A stretch of 64,000 nt of DNA from RPQJ01 sp046347155. Its GTDB lineage: Bacteria > Pseudomonadota > Gammaproteobacteria > Steroidobacterales > Steroidobacteraceae. Shown here one piece after another: positions 61,316 to 64,000 of the stretch (position 1 is the first letter of the stretch; each line of letters starts with the position of its first letter). Location: the NCBI GenBank assembly GCA_046347155.1, contig JAXMGT010000001.1, positions 992,001-1,056,000 on the forward strand, written 5' to 3'. The position numbers were made by a program, and so were the translations under genes. The notes under the pieces were generated by a model, which saw only the letters and a program-made list of their open reading frames with translations, was not told where the DNA came from and searched no databases.

Positions 61316-61321
61316 TAGAAT
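61316..61321 (+). promoter_or_regulatory. Candidate extended -10 box for the M32 peptidase
   Basis: TAGAAT preceded by TGC, within GCTAGAATCCG; 37 bases before the ATG at 61359. The same GCTAGAATCCG string precedes the SMP-30-like gene. Confidence 0.45.
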
Positions 61322-61358
61322 CCGGTCGTCCCGGCCCAAGACCGTCGCGGACACAGCC

Positions 61359-62864
61359 ATGGCCCAGACGCCCTACCAGCAGCTCGAACAGGAGTTCCGC
61401 CGACTGCACGCCTTCCGGGGCGCGGCGAGCCTGTTGCGCTGGGACGCCGCCGTGATGATGCCGCGCGGCAGCGCGGACGTGCGGGGCGAGCAGCTCGCCG
61501 CGCTCGATTCCGAGTGCCACGCGCTGCTCACCTCGCCCAGGGTGTCGAGACTGATCGAGCGGGCCCAGGCCGCGGAGGCGCAGCTCGAGGACTGGCAGCT
61601 CGCGAACCTGCGCGAGATGCGGCGCGAGCGGGACCACGCGATCGCGACGCCGCTCACGCTGGTCATGAGGCTCGCGCGCGCCACCTCGATCGCCGAGGTG
61701 CGCTGGCTCGAGGCCAAGCAGGAGAACAACTTCGCGCTCTTCGCGCCGCACCTCGAGGAGGTCGTGGCACTCACGCGCGACAAGGCGCAGGTGCTCTCGC
61801 AGGCGCTCGGCCTCGCGCCGTACGACTCGCTGATCGACGGGTTCAGCCCGGGGTTCCTGAGCGCCGAGATCGACCAGCTGTTCCGGGCCACCTCCCGCAG
61901 GCTGCCGAACCTGATCCGCGAGGCGATCGAGTTGCAGGCGTCCCGTGACGTGTTGCCGATCGCCGGGAAGGTGAGCGTCACGAAGCAGCGCTCGCTCGCG
62001 ATCGAGGTGATGCGCGCGCTCGGCTTCCCGTTCGATCGCGGCCGCCTCGACGAGAGCGACCATCCGATGACGGAGGGCGTGCCGGGCGACGTGCGTGTGA
62101 CGACCCGTTTCGAGCTGCGCGATCCGTTCGCCGGCCTGATGGGCGTGCTGCACGAGACCGGCCAGGCGCTCTACGACCTCGGCCTGCCGGAGGCCTGGCG
62201 CGACCAGCCGGTTGGCCGGGAGCGCGGCATGGCGCTCGACGAAAGCCAGTCGCTCCTGCTCGAGATGGTGATCGGTCGCAGCCGCCCGTTCCTCGCCTGG
62301 CTCCGGCCGCTGCTCGAGAAGCACTACGGCTCGACCGGCCCTGAATGGGACGTCGAGAACCTGTACCAGACGCTGATCCGCGTGAGGCGTGGCGCGATCC
62401 GGGTCGAGGCCGACGAGCTCACGTATCCGGTGCACATCCAGCTGCGCTACGAGCTCGAGAAGCGCATTTTCGACGGCACGTTGCCGGTGCGCGACGTGCC
62501 GGAGGCGTGGCGCGAAGGCCTCGAGGAACGACTCGGGCTCAAGCCTTCGGGCGATGCCGAGGGCTGCCTGCAGGACGTGCACTGGGCAAGCGGCTGGTTC
62601 GGTTACTTCCCGTCCTACGCGCTCGGCGGGTTCATCGCGGCGCAGTTCTACGAGCGGCTGCGCAGCGACCTCCCGGAGCTCGACCGCGACATCGAGGCCG
62701 GCCGCTTCGGGGCGATGATCGACTGGCTGCGCGAGCACGTGCACCGGCAGGGTGCGAGCCTCGGTGCGCAGGAGCTGATCCGCAAGGCCACCGGCCGAAC
62801 CCTCACGGCGGCGCCGTGGCTCCGTTACGTCGAGGGCAAGTACCTCGAGCCGTCGGCCGGCTGA
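61359..62864 (+). CDS. M32-family carboxypeptidase with altered metal motif
   Basis: 501 aa, full length for carboxypeptidase Taq-type enzymes, which remove C-terminal residues with a metal bound by HExxH and a later Glu. The motif here is H-E-T-G-Q (265-269), with Gln in place of the second zinc His, and the usual HESQSR is D-E-S-Q-S-L (294-299), although its Glu295 is kept. The rest (RDPFAGLMGVLHETG, GRSRPFLAW, YPVHIQLRYELEK) follows the family. Either activity is altered or lost, or it belongs to a divergent active subgroup. Confidence 0.88.
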   Translation: MAQTPYQQLEQEFRRLHAFRGAASLLRWDAAVMMPRGSADVRGEQLAALDSECHALLTSPRVSRLIERAQAAEAQLEDWQLANLREMRRERDHAIATPLTLVMRLARATSIAEVRWLEAKQENNFALFAPHLEEVVALTRDKAQVLSQALGLAPYDSLIDGFSPGFLSAEIDQLFRATSRRLPNLIREAIELQASRDVLPIAGKVSVTKQRSLAIEVMRALGFPFDRGRLDESDHPMTEGVPGDVRVTTRFELRDPFAGLMGVLHETGQALYDLGLPEAWRDQPVGRERGMALDESQSLLLEMVIGRSRPFLAWLRPLLEKHYGSTGPEWDVENLYQTLIRVRRGAIRVEADELTYPVHIQLRYELEKRIFDGTLPVRDVPEAWREGLEERLGLKPSGDAEGCLQDVHWASGWFGYFPSYALGGFIAAQFYERLRSDLPELDRDIEAGRFGAMIDWLREHVHRQGASLGAQELIRKATGRTLTAAPWLRYVEGKYLEPSAG

Positions 62865-62874
62865 CCGCACGACC

Positions 62875-63726
62875 GTGGCCGCCGTCCTGAAGCGCCCGTC
62901 CGCGACGTTCAAGCGCCTGCAGGCCCGGCTGCGCGGGCAGGTCGGCAAGGCGATCGACGACTACCGGATGATCGGTGAAGGCGACCGTGTGATGGTCTGC
63001 CTGTCGGGCGGCAAGGACTCCTATACGCTGCTCAACGTGCTGCTGTCGCTCCAGCGCAGCGCGCCCGTGGCGTTCGAACTGGTCGCCGTGAACCTGGACC
63101 AGAAGCAGCCGGGGTTCCCGGCGAACGTGCTGCCCGAATACCTGGCCGGGATCGGCGTGCCGTACGAGATCCTCGAGCAGGACACCTACAGCGTCGTGAA
63201 GCGGGTCGTGCCCGAGGGCCGCACGATGTGCGGGCTCTGCTCGCGCCTGCGCCGGGGGCGGCTGTACCGTTACGCGGCCGAGAACGGCATCACGAAGATC
63301 GCGCTCGGCCACCACCGCGACGACATCGTCGAGACGCTGTTCCTGAACCTGTTCTTCGGCGGCCGCCTCAAGGCGATGCCGCCCAAGCTGCTGTCCGAGG
63401 ACGGCCGGCACGTCGTGATCCGGCCGCTCGCGTACGTGTCCGAGCGCGAGATCGAACGTTATGCGCGGGCCCGCGCATTCCCGATCATCCCGTGCCGGCT
63501 GTGCGGGTCGCAGGACAACCTGCAGCGGGTCGCCGTGAAGAAGATGCTCGCGGACTGGGAGCGCGACTCGCCGGGCCGGACGGAGTCGATCTTCTCGGCG
63601 CTCAGGAACGTGTCCGCGTCGCATCTCGCGGACACGGCGCTTTTCGACTTCGCCGGGCTCGACGCAGCGAGGGAGGCCGCGGCGACCACCCGGGCAACCG
63701 ACCTCGAACCCTGGGACGAGGACTAG
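62875..63726 (+). CDS. ttcA: tRNA 2-thiocytidine(32) synthetase
   Basis: 283 aa. ATP PP-loop SGGKDS (44-49), Fe-S cysteines in MCGLC (119, 122) and IPCRLCGSQ (207, 210), and GHHRDDIVETLFLN. TtcA thiolates cytidine 32 in certain tRNAs using an Fe-S cluster. Starts GTG, 10 bases after the peptidase stop, so it is probably co-transcribed. Confidence 0.96.
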   Translation: MAAVLKRPSATFKRLQARLRGQVGKAIDDYRMIGEGDRVMVCLSGGKDSYTLLNVLLSLQRSAPVAFELVAVNLDQKQPGFPANVLPEYLAGIGVPYEILEQDTYSVVKRVVPEGRTMCGLCSRLRRGRLYRYAAENGITKIALGHHRDDIVETLFLNLFFGGRLKAMPPKLLSEDGRHVVIRPLAYVSEREIERYARARAFPIIPCRLCGSQDNLQRVAVKKMLADWERDSPGRTESIFSALRNVSASHLADTALFDFAGLDAAREAAATTRATDLEPWDED

Positions 63727-63747
63727 CCCGGAGACGCCGCTGTCCGG

Positions 63748-64000
63748 TTACGCGCGTGGCCGCACCCGGCTGTGCCGGTAGCCGTAGCCGAAATAGACCG
63801 CGAAGCCGACCGCCGTCCACACGGCGAGCCGTATCCACGTGTCCTGCGGCAGGAACAGCGTGAGCCCGAGGCACATCAGCACGCCTGCGATGCAGGTCAC
63901 GTGCGCGAGCGGCACGCGGAACGGCCGCGGCGCCTCCGGCATCGTGTAGCGCAGCACCAGAACGCCCGCGCAGACGGCCGTGAACGCGAGCAGGATGCCG
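63748..64000 (-). CDS. APC-family amino acid permease, C-terminal fragment
   Basis: The last 83 codons of a gene that runs off the right edge. The fragment has LLAFTAVCAGVLVLRYTMPE, PRPFRVPLAHVTCIAG and a final helix ending FGYGYRHSRVRPRA, the standard end of YfnA/CAT-type cationic amino acid transporters. Inner-membrane importer of amino acids. Confidence 0.88.
   Translation of the reverse strand, partial: GILLAFTAVCAGVLVLRYTMPEAPRPFRVPLAHVTCIAGVLMCLGLTLFLPQDTWIRLAVWTAVGFAVYFGYGYRHSRVRPRA

Noticed and set aside
57377..61360. 1327-codon open frame antisense to the RND operon
   Set aside because: Composition and lack of motifs show it to be a shadow of the pump gene on the other strand.
1..64000. 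tRNA, rRNA, insertion sequences, prophage or attachment sites
   Set aside because: I looked for tRNA-like ends, transposase or integrase motifs and flanking repeats and saw none; a covariance-model scan would be decisive for small RNAs.

Overview
The window is a strongly GC-rich bacterial chromosome segment packed with protein genes. I see no rRNA, tRNA, CRISPR array, phage or insertion sequence. Gene content (TtcA, Blc-type lipocalin, MltF-type transglycosylase, EmrB-type tripartite efflux, a large TonB-dependent receptor, PhaR, GlgC/GlgA) suggests a Gram-negative proteobacterium, most likely a gammaproteobacterium of the Steroidobacter/Xanthomonadales/Nevskiales type. The lineage is inference from gene families. 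At least twelve gene pairs overlap by exactly four bases (ATGA or GTGA), so many short operons look translationally coupled.

Layout. 1-2650 (minus): 2-oxoacid:ferredoxin oxidoreductase korA-korB followed by the start of a ferritin-like gene. 2742-8914 (plus): membrane-tethered PAS protein, ThDP-dependent 2-oxoacid decarboxylase, acyltransferase, lipocalin, rhomboid protease, small unknown, MltF-like lytic transglycosylase. 8940-13655 (minus): marR-OMF-HlyD-EmrB drug-efflux operon with a candidate operator. 13761-16953: LysR plus two-domain GFA protein, divergent from DoxX plus pirin, a layout that combines the parts of the E. coli YhaJ/YqjF/YhaK regulon. 16961-23277: Mg2+ P-type ATPase, orphan HicA-like protein, LysR-NnrU pair, two tiny membrane proteins with elaborate control DNA between them, and an SMP-30-like protein. 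23367-36259: lipid-centred stretch with acyl-CoA dehydrogenase, wax ester synthase/DGAT, M3 peptidase, exported VOC protein and lipoprotein, two crotonases, FadD-like ligase, SDR, and a cyclophilin. 36434-39409: convergent pair of TPR-sulfotransferases. 39527-42952: alanine dehydrogenase/Lrp divergent pair, tandem retropepsin-like protein, small exported unknown. 43028-47627: TonB receptor and TPR-linked aspartyl/asparaginyl beta-hydroxylase. 47683-50201: PadR-controlled membrane protein, lipoprotein and DUF192 operon. 50409-53675: glgC, a LEA-type lipoprotein, glgA. 53795-64000: Ada-like methyltransferase, phaR, MaoC hydratase, cysteine synthase, RND efflux pair, atypical M32 carboxypeptidase, ttcA and the end of an APC permease.

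How it fits together: the window is mostly ordinary core and accessory metabolism. Carbon and energy storage recurs (glycogen, wax ester/TAG, PHA regulation), together with fatty-acid activation and beta-oxidation and envelope functions. The least ordinary parts are the two small membrane proteins with nested palindromes and a Shine-Dalgarno-sequestering hairpin (21633-22110), the M32 peptidase with an altered HExxH motif, the sulfotransferase/TonB/hydroxylase neighbourhood, and the LysR/GFA/DoxX/pirin locus. I did not find a clear, self-contained novel defence or mobile system.
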